Positions 46,426 through 56,183 of a stretch of 64,000 nucleotides of DNA are shown here, piece after piece (within the stretch, counting starts at the first letter, position 1; each line of letters starts with the position of its first letter). The position numbers and the translations under genes were made by a program. Source of the DNA: an uncultured Afifella sp. (lineage in GTDB: Bacteria > Pseudomonadota > Alphaproteobacteria > Rhizobiales > Afifellaceae); the NCBI GenBank assembly GCA_947259045.1, contig CAMYKZ010000003.1:1-64000 (forward strand), read 5' to 3'. The notes beneath the pieces are model-generated. The model did no database searches. It worked only from the letters and a program-made list of their open reading frames with translations, and was not told the DNA's origin.

Positions 46426-46860
46426 ATGTTTGATATTGGCTGGAGCGAACTTCTCGTTGTCGCTGTGGTAATGATTCTCGTTGTGGGTCCAAAAGACCTG
46501 CCGGGAATGCTGCGCGCATTTGGCAAGACGATGAGCCAGGTCCGCAGCACGGCCAATGATTTCCGGCGCCAGTTCAACGACGCTCTGCGTGAGGCGGAGA
46601 ATGAATCGGGGCTGAAGGACGCCGGCGATCAGTTGAATTCCATCGGTTCGGTAAACCCGATGGCAGAGGTGACCAAGGGTCTGAACGATCTGAAGCGCGA
46701 CGTGACTGCCGATGATGACGGCGAAGCCGGGACCCGGACTGAGGCCGATACAGCAACCGATGTCGGCAAAACCCAGTCTGAAGCCGCTTCCGACCATGTT
46801 CCAGCGGGTGAAAAAAACGAACCGAAGGCGCTCAAGGAAAGTGGAAGTGACGCCGCATGA
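46426..46860 (+). CDS. tatB: Twin-arginine translocase subunit TatB
   Basis: A 144-residue protein that begins MFDIGWSELLVVAVVMILV, the TatB-type N-terminus with its early Glu and membrane helix, then VGPKDLPGMLRAFGK and an amphipathic helix to residue 70. The rest is a polar, acidic tail. It binds Tat signal peptides together with TatC. The stop overlaps the tatC start (ATGA). Confidence 0.94.
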   Translation: MFDIGWSELLVVAVVMILVVGPKDLPGMLRAFGKTMSQVRSTANDFRRQFNDALREAENESGLKDAGDQLNSIGSVNPMAEVTKGLNDLKRDVTADDDGEAGTRTEADTATDVGKTQSEAASDHVPAGEKNEPKALKESGSDAA

Positions 46861-47645
46861 CCCTTGGCGATATCGAAGATTCCAAAGCTCCGCTCGTTGA
46901 GCACCTGATTGAGTTGCGGCAGCGCCTGTTTCGGTCGGTGATCGCAATCGCCATCGCGTTTGTCGTCTGTTATTATTTTGCCGATGACATCTTCAATCTG
47001 CTGGTCATTCCCTACGAACGTGCCGCAGGCGCGGAACGGGATATAAAGCTGATTTTCACGGCACCCCAGGAATATTTCTTCACCCAATTGAAGCTGGGTT
47101 TGTTTGGCGCTCTGTTTATCGCCTTTCCGATCCTTGCCAATCAAATTTACAAGTTTGTTGCGCCGGGCCTTTACAAGCACGAACGCGGTGCTTTTCTGCC
47201 TTATCTGATTGCAACGCCGATCCTGTTTTCTGCTGGGGCCGCGCTCGTCTTCTTTCTTGTCATGCCGCTCGCATTGCAGTTTTTTCTCTCATTTGAACAA
47301 ACAGGCGGCGTTGGCAGGGCGACCATCGAGCTGCTTCCGAAGGTCAACGAATATCTCAGCCTGATCATGACGCTGATCTTTGCATTCGGGCTGGTATTCC
47401 AGTTGCCGGTCGTTCTGACGCTGCTTGCGCGGGCGGGCCTGGTTTCTGCCGATACGCTGAAAACGAAACGCAAATATGCCATCGTTCTGACCTTCGTCGC
47501 CGCGGCGGTCCTGACCCCGCCTGATCCGATCAGCCAATTGGGTCTTGCGATCCCGACTTTGCTTCTCTACGAGTTTTCCATCCTGGCCGTGCGGTATGTC
47601 GAATCCCGCCGCAAGGAACGGGAAGCCGCCGAGGACGCCGCCTGA
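46857..47645 (+). CDS. tatC: Twin-arginine translocase subunit TatC
   Basis: A 262-residue polytopic membrane protein with six expected helices. Markers: APLVEHLIELRQRLFRSVI near residue 12 (signal-peptide contact), FKLGLFGALFIAFP-like LKLGLFGALFIAFPILA, FIAPGLYKHE-like FVAPGLYKHERG and PPDPISQ near the C-terminus. It recognises the twin-arginine motif. serS follows after 21 bases, possibly in the same transcript. Confidence 0.95.
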   Translation: MTLGDIEDSKAPLVEHLIELRQRLFRSVIAIAIAFVVCYYFADDIFNLLVIPYERAAGAERDIKLIFTAPQEYFFTQLKLGLFGALFIAFPILANQIYKFVAPGLYKHERGAFLPYLIATPILFSAGAALVFFLVMPLALQFFLSFEQTGGVGRATIELLPKVNEYLSLIMTLIFAFGLVFQLPVVLTLLARAGLVSADTLKTKRKYAIVLTFVAAAVLTPPDPISQLGLAIPTLLLYEFSILAVRYVESRRKEREAAEDAA

Positions 47646-47666
47646 CACGCCCAATCGGAGCGAACA

Positions 47667-48938
47667 ATGCTTGATATCAAATGGGTCCGGGACAATCCGG
47701 ACGCACTGGATAACGCGCTGAAAGCGCGTTACACGGAGCCGCTCGCCGCCGGTCTGATGGCGCTGGATGACCGGCGCAAAGCGCACATCGCCAAGCTTCA
47801 GGACGCCCAGACCCGGCGCAACGCCGCCTCCAAGGATATCGGCAAGGCCAAGGCGTCCGGTGATGATGCCGCAGCTCAAAAACTGATCGATGAAATCGCC
47901 GAATTGAAATCGTTCGTTCAGACCGGCGAGGAAGAAAGCCGCAGGCTGGACGTCGCCCTGAATGACGCTTTGGCGGGAATTCCGAACATTCCGCTCGACG
48001 ACGTGCCGGTTGGCAAAGACGAATCGGCCAACCTGGAACTGCGCAAGGTTGGCGAACCACGCGATCTGGCCGATGCAAAAGAGCATTTCGAAATCGGCGA
48101 AAATCTCGGCATGATGGACTTCGAGATCGCCGCGAAACTTGCCGGATCCCGTTTTGTCGTGCTGAAGGGGCAACTGGCCCGGCTGGAGCGGGCGCTTGGC
48201 CAGTTCATGCTGGATCTGCATACAGGCGAGCACGGATATACCGAAGTGGCGCCGCCATTGCTGGTGCGCGACGAAATCCTGTTTGGCACGGCGCAATTGC
48301 CGAAGTTCGCCGAAGACCAGTTCCGCACGACCGATGACCGCTGGCTTATCCCAACGGCCGAAGTTCCGCTCACCAACCTCGTGCGTGAAGAGATCATCGA
48401 TGCGGACCGGCTTCCGCTTCGGGTAACGGCTCTGACCCCCTGTTTCAGGTCCGAGGCCGGTTCGGCTGGCCGCGATACCCGCGGCATGCTGCGCCAGCAT
48501 CAGTTCACCAAGGTGGAACTCGTCTCCATTACTGAGCCGGAAAACAGCCTGGATGAACATGAACGCATGACGCAATGCGCCGAAGAGGTGCTCAAGCGCC
48601 TCGGGCTTGCCTATCGGGTCGTCGTGCTGTCGACCGGCGACATGGGTTTCGGCGCCCGCAAGACCCATGATATCGAAGTCTGGCTGCCCGGGCAGAAGGC
48701 CTACCGGGAAATTTCGAGCTGTTCTGTCTGCGGCGATTTCCAGGCCCGGCGGATGAATGCCAGATACCGGCCCGCCGACGGGGCAGGTCCGCAATATGTT
48801 CATACGCTGAACGGATCCGGCGTTGCCGTCGGCCGGGCGCTGATTGCGGTCATGGAAACCTATCAGAATCCTGACGGAACCATTACTGTCCCCGATTGCC
48901 TGGCGCCCTATATGGGCGGGCTTGAAAGGATCGGCTGA
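47667..48938 (+). CDS. serS: Seryl-tRNA synthetase
   Basis: A 423-residue class II synthetase. The N-terminal tRNA-binding coiled coil covers residues 30-100 ([17 protein letters not shown] and more). Motif 2 is [18 protein letters not shown] (near 255), with [10 protein letters not shown], and motif 3 is [16 protein letters not shown] near the C-terminus. ATG follows AGCGAAC. It also supplies seryl-tRNA(Sec) where present, but there is no sign of selenocysteine genes here. Confidence 0.96.
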   Translation: MLDIKWVRDNPDALDNALKARYTEPLAAGLMALDDRRKAHIAKLQDAQTRRNAASKDIGKAKASGDDAAAQKLIDEIAELKSFVQTGEEESRRLDVALNDALAGIPNIPLDDVPVGKDESANLELRKVGEPRDLADAKEHFEIGENLGMMDFEIAAKLAGSRFVVLKGQLARLERALGQFMLDLHTGEHGYTEVAPPLLVRDEILFGTAQLPKFAEDQFRTTDDRWLIPTAEVPLTNLVREEIIDADRLPLRVTALTPCFRSEAGSAGRDTRGMLRQHQFTKVELVSITEPENSLDEHERMTQCAEEVLKRLGLAYRVVVLSTGDMGFGARKTHDIEVWLPGQKAYREISSCSVCGDFQARRMNARYRPADGAGPQYVHTLNGSGVAVGRALIAVMETYQNPDGTITVPDCLAPYMGGLERIG

Positions 48939-48942
48939 GCGC

Positions 48943-49701
48943 ATGCGCATTCTGGTAACCAATGATGACGGCATCCACGCACCCGGTCTTGAGGTCGCTG
49001 AGCGCATTGCCAGGCAACTTTCCGATGATGTCTGGATCATCGCCCCGGAGACGGATCAGTCCGGTGTCGCCCATGCGCTGACGCTGAGCGATCCGATCCG
49101 GGTCCGGCAGGCCGGCGAGAAAAGATTCGCCGTGCGCGGAACGCCGACGGACTGCGTGATCATGGGTTTCAAGGAAGTGATCGGAGAAAGGCCGGATCTG
49201 GTTCTTTCCGGCGTCAATCGCGGCCAGAACATCGCTGATGACGTTACCTATTCCGGAACCATCGCCGCGGCGATGGAGGGGACCCTTCTGGGTATCCCCT
49301 CGATTGCCCTGTCTCAGGCTTACGGCATAGACACCCGCGATAAACCCTATTGGCAGAATGGCGAGACCCATGCGCCGAAGTTGATCGACAAGATCATGTC
49401 CGACGGTATTCGCGCGGGAACGCTGATCAACATCAACTTTCCGAACTGCCTTCCAGACGATGTCGTGTCTGTTTCGGTGACCCATCAGGGCCGGCGCATC
49501 CCCGACTGGCTGAAGATCGACAGCCGGATCGACGGACGTGGCCATCCTTATTACTGGATCGGATTTCAGCGCACTGACACCAAACCCGACGCCGGCAGTG
49601 ATCTTGCCGCGATTGCCGAAAACCGGATTTCGGTGACCCCGCTGACACTGGATCTGACTGATCGAGGCCAGTTTGAGCGGTTGCAGGGCCTGCTCGGCTA
49701 G
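48943..49701 (+). CDS. surE: 5'/3'-nucleotidase SurE
   Basis: A 252-residue metal-dependent phosphatase. The N-terminal [15 protein letters not shown] holds the metal-binding Asp pair; [10 protein letters not shown] and [19 protein letters not shown] follow. It dephosphorylates nucleoside monophosphates and can act on short polyphosphate. The ATG at 48943 is 5 bases after the serS stop. surE-pcm-nlpD here repeats the gene order seen in enteric bacteria upstream of rpoS. Confidence 0.94.
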   Translation: MRILVTNDDGIHAPGLEVAERIARQLSDDVWIIAPETDQSGVAHALTLSDPIRVRQAGEKRFAVRGTPTDCVIMGFKEVIGERPDLVLSGVNRGQNIADDVTYSGTIAAAMEGTLLGIPSIALSQAYGIDTRDKPYWQNGETHAPKLIDKIMSDGIRAGTLININFPNCLPDDVVSVSVTHQGRRIPDWLKIDSRIDGRGHPYYWIGFQRTDTKPDAGSDLAAIAENRISVTPLTLDLTDRGQFERLQGLLG

Positions 49702-49779
49702 GCCGGAATCACTCGACAAGCACGATCAAAACAGTATTTATTATCAAAGACCTGAGTCGAAAATCGGCGAGTGGCAGCG

Positions 49780-50457
49780 ATGGATGACGATCCCACAACG
49801 CAGTCAGCGAATGATGATGACGGCCGGATCCTCGTTGCCTCGCTTCTGTTGAAACTGCGCTCCATCGGGATATCCGATCGCAAGGTGCTCAATGCGATCG
49901 AGGCGATCCCGCGCAATCTTTTCGTTCCTGAAGAACTGATGCATCTGGCATACGAAGACCGGGCGCTTCCGATTGAATGCGGTCAGACGATCAGCGCGCC
50001 CTCGGTTGTCGCCATGATGACGGCCGCTCTGGATCTGGGGGACCGCCACAAGGTTCTGGAGATCGGTACCGGGTCGGGCTATCAGACGGCTATTCTTTCG
50101 CGGCTCGCGCGCCGGGTGACGAGTCTTGAGCGTTTTCGCACACTGATCCCGCTTGCGGAAGCGCGCTGGGCTGTCCTCGGCATATCCAATATCAGCGTCG
50201 TCCAGGCGGACGGTAACCAGGGTTGGAGCCGGCAGGCGCCGTTTGACCGGATAATTATCACCGCTGCCTGCGAGACGGCTCCGTCAAAGCTGGTTGCACA
50301 GCTTGTCGATGAAGGCATCCTGATCGCGCCGATCGGCAGCAGCGACACTGTGCAGCGTCTGACGCTGTTTCAGAAATACGGAACCCGCGTCGATACGCGT
50401 GATCTGGGCGGAGTCCGGTTTGTACCGATGATGTCGGGAGTTGCCCAGAACCTGTAA
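49780..50457 (+). CDS. pcm: Protein-L-isoaspartate O-methyltransferase Pcm (second copy)
   Basis: A 225-residue Pcm with classical motifs: IPRNLFVPEELMHLAYEDRAL, the active-site loop ECGQTISAPSVVAMM, motif I VLEIGTGSGYQTAIL, and PFDRIIITAACE. It methylates L-isoaspartyl residues to start repair of damaged proteins. I chose ATG 49780 over a GTG at 49771. It lies between surE and nlpD, the standard place, and is more canonical than the copy at 26404. Confidence 0.92.
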   Translation: MDDDPTTQSANDDDGRILVASLLLKLRSIGISDRKVLNAIEAIPRNLFVPEELMHLAYEDRALPIECGQTISAPSVVAMMTAALDLGDRHKVLEIGTGSGYQTAILSRLARRVTSLERFRTLIPLAEARWAVLGISNISVVQADGNQGWSRQAPFDRIIITAACETAPSKLVAQLVDEGILIAPIGSSDTVQRLTLFQKYGTRVDTRDLGGVRFVPMMSGVAQNL

Positions 50458-50576
50458 CGGATGATGCAATCTGGCAGAATCTCGAATCTGGACGACATTT
50501 CCCCATCGGTCTTAACACCTTCTCAACGTTAATGGTTTCTAATCAGGATACATCAAATTTAGTGTGAGTTAGAAAT

Positions 50577-51782
50577 ATGCGTTGCGGTAACCCCACGAAA
50601 TCAGCCAAACAAACCCATTGCGGATCTCTGCTCCGGTTCGGAGCGATCGCCGTTTTTGCAGGTCTTGGCGCCGGTTGCAGCGCTGACGCAGTCCGGCTGA
50701 CCGACCCGATCTTTACAAGTTCAACGGCCAATCAACAGGCGATTGTCTCCGGTCAGGCGGCCTATAGCCAGCCGACTCCGCCGCGGCCGACCAATGTCGC
50801 CGCAGCTCAAGCCGGTACGATCCAGCGTCAGCCGCTTCCGGAGCCGACAGCTCAGGCTTACCAGCCGGTCCGTTCCGCGCCGGTTCAAACGGCTGCCGTC
50901 CAGCCGGAGAGCGCTGCGCCGCGCCCATATACACCGCCGAAGCCCTACGCGGCATCGGGGCAGCCGAAACCGCTTGGACGATTGCCGGCCAAATCCGTTG
51001 CCAGTGCGCCGAAAGCCGATGGCGGCTCTTCAGGTTCGTACATCGTCCAGCCGGGCGACTCTTTGTGGGGCATTGCCAACAAGCATGGAACCAGTGTTGC
51101 AGCGCTGCAATCGGCGAATAACCTGTCCGGTTCGGCGCTTCGCCCGGGCCAACGGCTGACGCTGTCAGGGCCGGCGGGCGTCCAGGTTGCTTCTGTTTCC
51201 ACCGGTACCATGACGGATGCGCCACGTCCGGTCCCGGCGCCGCGAAAGGTCCAGGCTCAGGATGTCGCGGCGGTTCAGCCGCGCAAAGAACCTGTCATAT
51301 CGAAACAGCCTGAATTGCCGCGAACGCAGACAAAGCCAGCCGCCCCGGCCGCAGTCAGCAAGCCTGAGAACGCCGCCACGGTCAACACCGCGACCGCAAG
51401 CGGATCAGGTTTCCGCTGGCCGGTTCAGGGTCGGATCATTTCCGGATTTGGCAAGAAGCCGAACGGCGAACGCAACGACGGTATCGACCTTGCCGTTCCA
51501 GAGGGCACCAACGTCAAGGCGGCTGAGTCAGGCGTTGTGATTTATGCCGGCAACGAACTGAAAAGCTACGGAAATCTCGTACTTGTGCGGCACGAAAACG
51601 GCTGGGTTTCGGCCTATGCGCACAACAAGGATCTGCTCGTCAAGCGCGGCGACAAGGTTCAGCGCGGCCAGGTGATATCACGTGCCGGCCGCTCCGGTGG
51701 CGTGGATACGCCACAGGTTCATTTTGAACTGCGCAAGGGCGCAACCCCTGTCGACCCGATGAAACATCTGTCGCAGGTCTGA
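50577..51782 (+). CDS. nlpD: NlpD-like LysM and degenerate M23 (LytM) lipoprotein
   Basis: A 401-residue protein. A lipoprotein-type signal ends near residue 34 (AVFAGLGAGCS). A Pro/Gln/Ala-rich linker is followed by a LysM domain at about 155-198 (YIVQPGDSLWGIANKHGTS) and a C-terminal M23 domain (about 278-401). Two metal ligands of active M23 peptidases are missing: the HxxxD position reads NDGID (Asn300) and the HxH position reads QVH (Gln380), as in E. coli NlpD, which activates amidase AmiC rather than cutting peptidoglycan. Hence it is likely a division-linked amidase activator. It follows surE-pcm. Confidence 0.88.
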   Translation: MRCGNPTKSAKQTHCGSLLRFGAIAVFAGLGAGCSADAVRLTDPIFTSSTANQQAIVSGQAAYSQPTPPRPTNVAAAQAGTIQRQPLPEPTAQAYQPVRSAPVQTAAVQPESAAPRPYTPPKPYAASGQPKPLGRLPAKSVASAPKADGGSSGSYIVQPGDSLWGIANKHGTSVAALQSANNLSGSALRPGQRLTLSGPAGVQVASVSTGTMTDAPRPVPAPRKVQAQDVAAVQPRKEPVISKQPELPRTQTKPAAPAAVSKPENAATVNTATASGSGFRWPVQGRIISGFGKKPNGERNDGIDLAVPEGTNVKAAESGVVIYAGNELKSYGNLVLVRHENGWVSAYAHNKDLLVKRGDKVQRGQVISRAGRSGGVDTPQVHFELRKGATPVDPMKHLSQV

Positions 51783-51812
51783 TTTCAAAGATCTGCTATC
51801 GAGGCTTTAAAG

Positions 51813-51840
51813 CGGCGTCAGCTTAACCTGACGCCGTTTC
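51813..51840. terminator. Hairpin between nlpD and convergent DUF815 gene
   Basis: CGGCGTCAG (51813-51821), CTTAAC, CTGACGCCG (51828-51836), then TTTC on the plus strand and AAAG before it. It lies 31 bases after the nlpD stop and overlaps the last codons of the minus-strand ATPase gene, so it may end both transcripts. Confidence 0.75.
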
Positions 51841-52693
51841 TGCCTGCATAATCCTGCACATATTGCCATGCGACGCGGCCCGAGCGGGCCCCACGGGTCG
51901 TCGACCATTCAAGCGCGTCTGCGCGCCAGGTTTCATCCTTGTCGGTGATGCCGAAATGGTCGAAATAACCGCGGATCATCTGCAGATACTGATCCTGACT
52001 GCAATTGTGAAATCCGAGCCACAGGCCGAACCGGTCGGACAGGGACACTTTTTCCTGCACGGCTTCCGACGGGTTGATTGCTGTGGACCGTTCGTTTTCG
52101 ATCATGTCGCGCGGCAACAGATGCCGGCGGTTGGAAGTCGCATAGAAAATCACATTGTCCGGCCGGCCTTCGATACCGCCGTCGAGTGCGGCCTTGAGGG
52201 ATTTGTAGCTGGTATCGCCGCCGTCGAACGACAGATCATCGCAAAACAGGATTGTCTGTTCGGGCCGCTCTCTCAGGAAGCCCAGCAATGACGGCAGGGT
52301 TTCGATATCCTCGCGGTGGATTTCGATCAGTTTCAAGGCCGGATATCCACCGTCGATTGCTTCCGCGGCAATGGCCGCATGGGTGGCCTTGACCAGCGAA
52401 CTCTTGCCCATGCCGCGCGCGCCCCACAAAAGCGCGTTGTTTGCCGGGAAGCCATGCGAGAACCGTCTCGTATTGTCGATCAGCGTATCGCGAGCCCTGT
52501 CAATTCCATGCAACAGGGGCAGGTCGATGCGGCTGACCTTGGGAACAGGCTGGAGCACCGGAGGCGAGGGGTGCCAGACAAAGGCATCTGCGGCATCGAG
52601 ATCGATTCGCGGACGATGATCGCCGCTGAGTGTCTCAAGCGCTTTTGCGATGCGTTCCAGCAGCGGAATCATCCCGTTAGTCTCGTTTTTCAA
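51818..52693 (-). CDS. DUF815 family ATP-binding protein
   Basis: A 291-residue AAA-type ATPase. Walker A is GARGMGKSSLVKA (near residue 92); ILFCDDLSFD near 150 looks like Walker B; YATSNRRHLLPRDMIEN and EKVSLSDRFGLWLGFH are the DUF815 signatures, and the C-terminal GARSGRVAWQYVQDY is conserved in rhizobia. Function unknown. The start at 52693 is a TTG with GGAG 7 bases upstream; an in-frame ATG at 52672 has poor RBS spacing. It stands alone between nlpD and the divergent yajC operon. Confidence 0.85.
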   Translation of the reverse strand: MKNETNGMIPLLERIAKALETLSGDHRPRIDLDAADAFVWHPSPPVLQPVPKVSRIDLPLLHGIDRARDTLIDNTRRFSHGFPANNALLWGARGMGKSSLVKATHAAIAAEAIDGGYPALKLIEIHREDIETLPSLLGFLRERPEQTILFCDDLSFDGGDTSYKSLKAALDGGIEGRPDNVIFYATSNRRHLLPRDMIENERSTAINPSEAVQEKVSLSDRFGLWLGFHNCSQDQYLQMIRGYFDHFGITDKDETWRADALEWSTTRGARSGRVAWQYVQDYAGRNGVRLS

Positions 52694-52787
52694 CCCTGTT
52701 CTCCAAAAAAGTGGCGTGAAAGGCGGATATCATGCCCTAAAGGGCTGGCAAAGAGCGAATTGAATATCCACTTGGGTGATCATGTTG

Positions 52788-52815
52788 TTGCAATGGCGTT
52801 TGGCGTGACTATAGT
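52788..52815 (+). promoter_or_regulatory. Candidate promoter for yajC-secDF
   Basis: TTGCAA at 52788-52793, a 16-base spacer, and TATAGT at 52810-52815 form a reasonable sigma-70-type promoter about 55 bases upstream of yajC. By-eye match only. Confidence 0.4.
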
Positions 52816-52869
52816 CCGCAAAAAATTATGGCAGGCCGAAACGGCCGGGCAAGAGGGCAGTCAGTTTCC

Positions 52870-53205
52870 ATGTTTATAACTCCGGCATACGCACAGAGCG
52901 GCGGCGGTAATCCGTTCGACCCAAGCTTCATCATCATGATGGTGCTTATTTTTTCAATCTTCTATTTTCTCATCATCCGGCCACAGCGCCAGCAGGTCCG
53001 CCGGCGCGAAGAGATGCTGAAGGCGATCCGGCGCAATGATTCCATCACCACCAACGGCGGCATCATCGGCAAGGTGACCAAGGTGATCGACGACAATGAA
53101 GTCGAGGTGCAGATTGCCGACGGGGTCAAGGTGCGTGTTCAGCGTGGCATGATCTATGAAGTCCGGTCAAAATCGGAACCTGTTTCCGGCAACTCCAATT
53201 CATGA
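52870..53205 (+). CDS. yajC: Preprotein translocase accessory subunit YajC
   Basis: A 111-residue inner-membrane protein with one helix at residues 20-38 (IIMMVLIFSIFYFLIIRPQ), followed by RRREEMLKAIRRNDSITTNG and a small beta domain. It joins SecDF in the holo-translocon. ATG at 52870, after CAGTTTCC with no strong RBS; the frame start at 52828 would add 14 residues before the normal N-terminus. secD follows after 15 bases. Confidence 0.94.
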   Translation: MFITPAYAQSGGGNPFDPSFIIMMVLIFSIFYFLIIRPQRQQVRRREEMLKAIRRNDSITTNGGIIGKVTKVIDDNEVEVQIADGVKVRVQRGMIYEVRSKSEPVSGNSNS

Positions 53206-53220
53206 TCGGGTAAAAGTTAC

Positions 53221-54825
53221 ATGCTTTATTTTGCGCGGTGGAAGATCGGCCTGATCGTACTGCTGGTGGTCGCCGCAATTGCGACAGTGCTGCCGAATTT
53301 CTTCTCCGAAGAACAGGTCGAAAGCTGGCCCGGTTTCCTGCCGAACAAGCAGGTCGTGCTGGGTCTGGATCTGCGCGGCGGAGCCCATCTGCTTTATCAG
53401 GTAGACCGGCAAAAACTGATCGATGACCGGAAAAAGACGTTTCTGAGCGACATCCGGCAAAATCTTCGTGCAGAGCGTTTGCGGTTTACACCGCCGCGGA
53501 TGAGCGGTCTGACTGTCCAGTTTGCGGTTCGCGATGTTGCCGATGTCGACAAGGCGCGAGAAGCGATTAGACCTTTGCTGGACCCGGTTCAGGCCGGGTT
53601 TTTCGGCCAGGGCTCGGTCCGCGAAGTCAATTTGAGCGTCGACGGACCGAAATTTTCCCTTGAACTGACCGAAGAAGGGTTGGCGGAACGGCTTCGCCAA
53701 GCCCTGCAGCAGGCGCGGGAAGTGATGCTGATCCGGCTCGATGCCTTTGGGACGACCGAACCGTCCATTCAGATCCAGGGTGAGGACAGGTTGCTTGTCG
53801 AGGTGCCAGGCGTTGAAAATGTCGAGGAACTGAAGAGGCAGGTCGGTAAAACCGCGAAGATGACATTCCACCTGCTTTGTCCGGAAGGCAGTGTCGGAGA
53901 AGCGCGCGTCTCCGGGCCACCACCGGATTGTGAGATCGTGGAATCCGACGAGCCTGGCGAACCGGCGCTTCTCATTCAATCTGGTTCCAGGCTTTCCGGC
54001 GGTGATCTTGCTGACGCACAAGCGGCGTTCGACCAGCAGACGAATGAGCCGGTCGTGAATTTCCGGTTCAATTCCCGCGGTGGCGCAATTTTTGCCGAAC
54101 TGACGGCTGCAAATGTGAACCGTCGGTTCGCAGTTGTGCTGGATGGCAAAGTCATTACTGCGCCGGTTATCCGAACCGCGATCCTGCAGGGGAACGGGCA
54201 GATTTCGGGCAATTTTACAGTTCAGTCCGCCAATGATCTGTCAATTTTGCTGCGCGCCGGCGCGTTGCCTGCCGACCTTGAGGTTATCCAGGAACGCACA
54301 GTCGGGCCGAGCCTCGGCCAGGATTCGATCGACGCCGGCAAGATCGCTGCGGTGATTGGCATGATAGCGGTGATTGTTTTCATGTTGGCGGTTTATGGCC
54401 TGTTTGGCGTATTTGCCAATATTGCGCTGTTTGCGAACATATTCCTGATCTTTGCAGTCATTACGATCACTCAATCGACGCTGACGCTGCCGGGTATTGC
54501 CGGTATCGTTCTGACGATCGGCATGGCGGTGGATGCCAATGTGCTGATTTTTGAACGCATTCGCGAAGAAGCCCGGTTGGGGCGCTCGGCGATCAATGCG
54601 ATCGAGGCGGGATTCAGCCGGGCTCTGTCGACAATTCTGGATGCGAATATCACCACATTGTTTGCGGCGGCTGCGCTGTTTATGCTCGGTTCCGGTCCGA
54701 TACAGGGTTTTGCCGTTACATTGGTGATCGGTATCCTGACAACAATTTTCACAGCATTCCTGCTGACACGGATGATCGTGGCGCTTTGGGTCGATTCGAC
54801 GCGACCCAAGGCGGTGCCGATCTGA
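53221..54825 (+). CDS. secD: Protein translocase subunit SecD
   Basis: A 534-residue RND-like subunit. The first membrane helix is at residues 8-26; LGLDLRGGAHLLYQ (near residue 43) is the SecD signature; the large periplasmic P1 domain follows; and the C-terminal five helices include AAVIGMIAVIVFMLAVYG and GMAVDANVLIFERIREE. It uses the proton gradient to pull exported proteins. secF follows after 13 bases. Confidence 0.96.
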   Translation: MLYFARWKIGLIVLLVVAAIATVLPNFFSEEQVESWPGFLPNKQVVLGLDLRGGAHLLYQVDRQKLIDDRKKTFLSDIRQNLRAERLRFTPPRMSGLTVQFAVRDVADVDKAREAIRPLLDPVQAGFFGQGSVREVNLSVDGPKFSLELTEEGLAERLRQALQQAREVMLIRLDAFGTTEPSIQIQGEDRLLVEVPGVENVEELKRQVGKTAKMTFHLLCPEGSVGEARVSGPPPDCEIVESDEPGEPALLIQSGSRLSGGDLADAQAAFDQQTNEPVVNFRFNSRGGAIFAELTAANVNRRFAVVLDGKVITAPVIRTAILQGNGQISGNFTVQSANDLSILLRAGALPADLEVIQERTVGPSLGQDSIDAGKIAAVIGMIAVIVFMLAVYGLFGVFANIALFANIFLIFAVITITQSTLTLPGIAGIVLTIGMAVDANVLIFERIREEARLGRSAINAIEAGFSRALSTILDANITTLFAAAALFMLGSGPIQGFAVTLVIGILTTIFTAFLLTRMIVALWVDSTRPKAVPI

Positions 54826-54838
54826 CAAGGATTTTCTG

Positions 54839-55771
<933 letters not shown>

Positions 55772-55775
55772 TCAG

Positions 55776-56183
55776 GTGGAAGAAGGGCAGCGCGGCGTCA
55801 TCCTGACGGAGGCCCGTTTTCCCGGCCGGGCGCCGATTGATGCTTATGGCAATGGCGGTTTTCGTTTCGCCGACATGTCGCACAAGGGTTCGATCCTGGT
55901 CCTGCCCGGCGGCATTCAGGCATGGCGTCTCAGCACGGTTGACGACCTGAACGTCGATCTCCTGCAGCCAGTTGTCCGGGAACGGAAATCGATTGAAATC
56001 CTGCTTTTCGGCACCGGATCGTCATTTCAGACGTTGCCGGATGCAGCCGCCGAATTGCTGGAATCGATCGGGCTGATGCCGGACCTGATGAATACCGGGT
56101 CGGCGGTGCGGACCTACAATGTGCTTCTGTCGGAGGGACGGGCCGTGGCGGCAGCCTTGATCGCCGTCGATTCGCCCCGGTGA
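55776..56183 (+). CDS. Mth938-like domain-containing protein (DUF498/DUF598)
   Basis: A 135-residue protein of the Mth938/NDUFAF3-like family. Conserved stretches: TEARFPGRAPIDAYGNGGFR, GSILVLPGGIQAW, EILLFGTGSSFQTLP and NTGSAVRTYNVLLSEGRAV. The mitochondrial homologue NDUFAF3 helps build respiratory complex I; the bacterial role is unproven. The start is GTG at 55776, just after the secF stop; the open frame runs further up inside secF. It is followed by an NDUFAF6-like gene, so both complex-I-assembly-like proteins sit together. Confidence 0.85.
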   Translation: MEEGQRGVILTEARFPGRAPIDAYGNGGFRFADMSHKGSILVLPGGIQAWRLSTVDDLNVDLLQPVVRERKSIEILLFGTGSSFQTLPDAAAELLESIGLMPDLMNTGSAVRTYNVLLSEGRAVAAALIAVDSPR

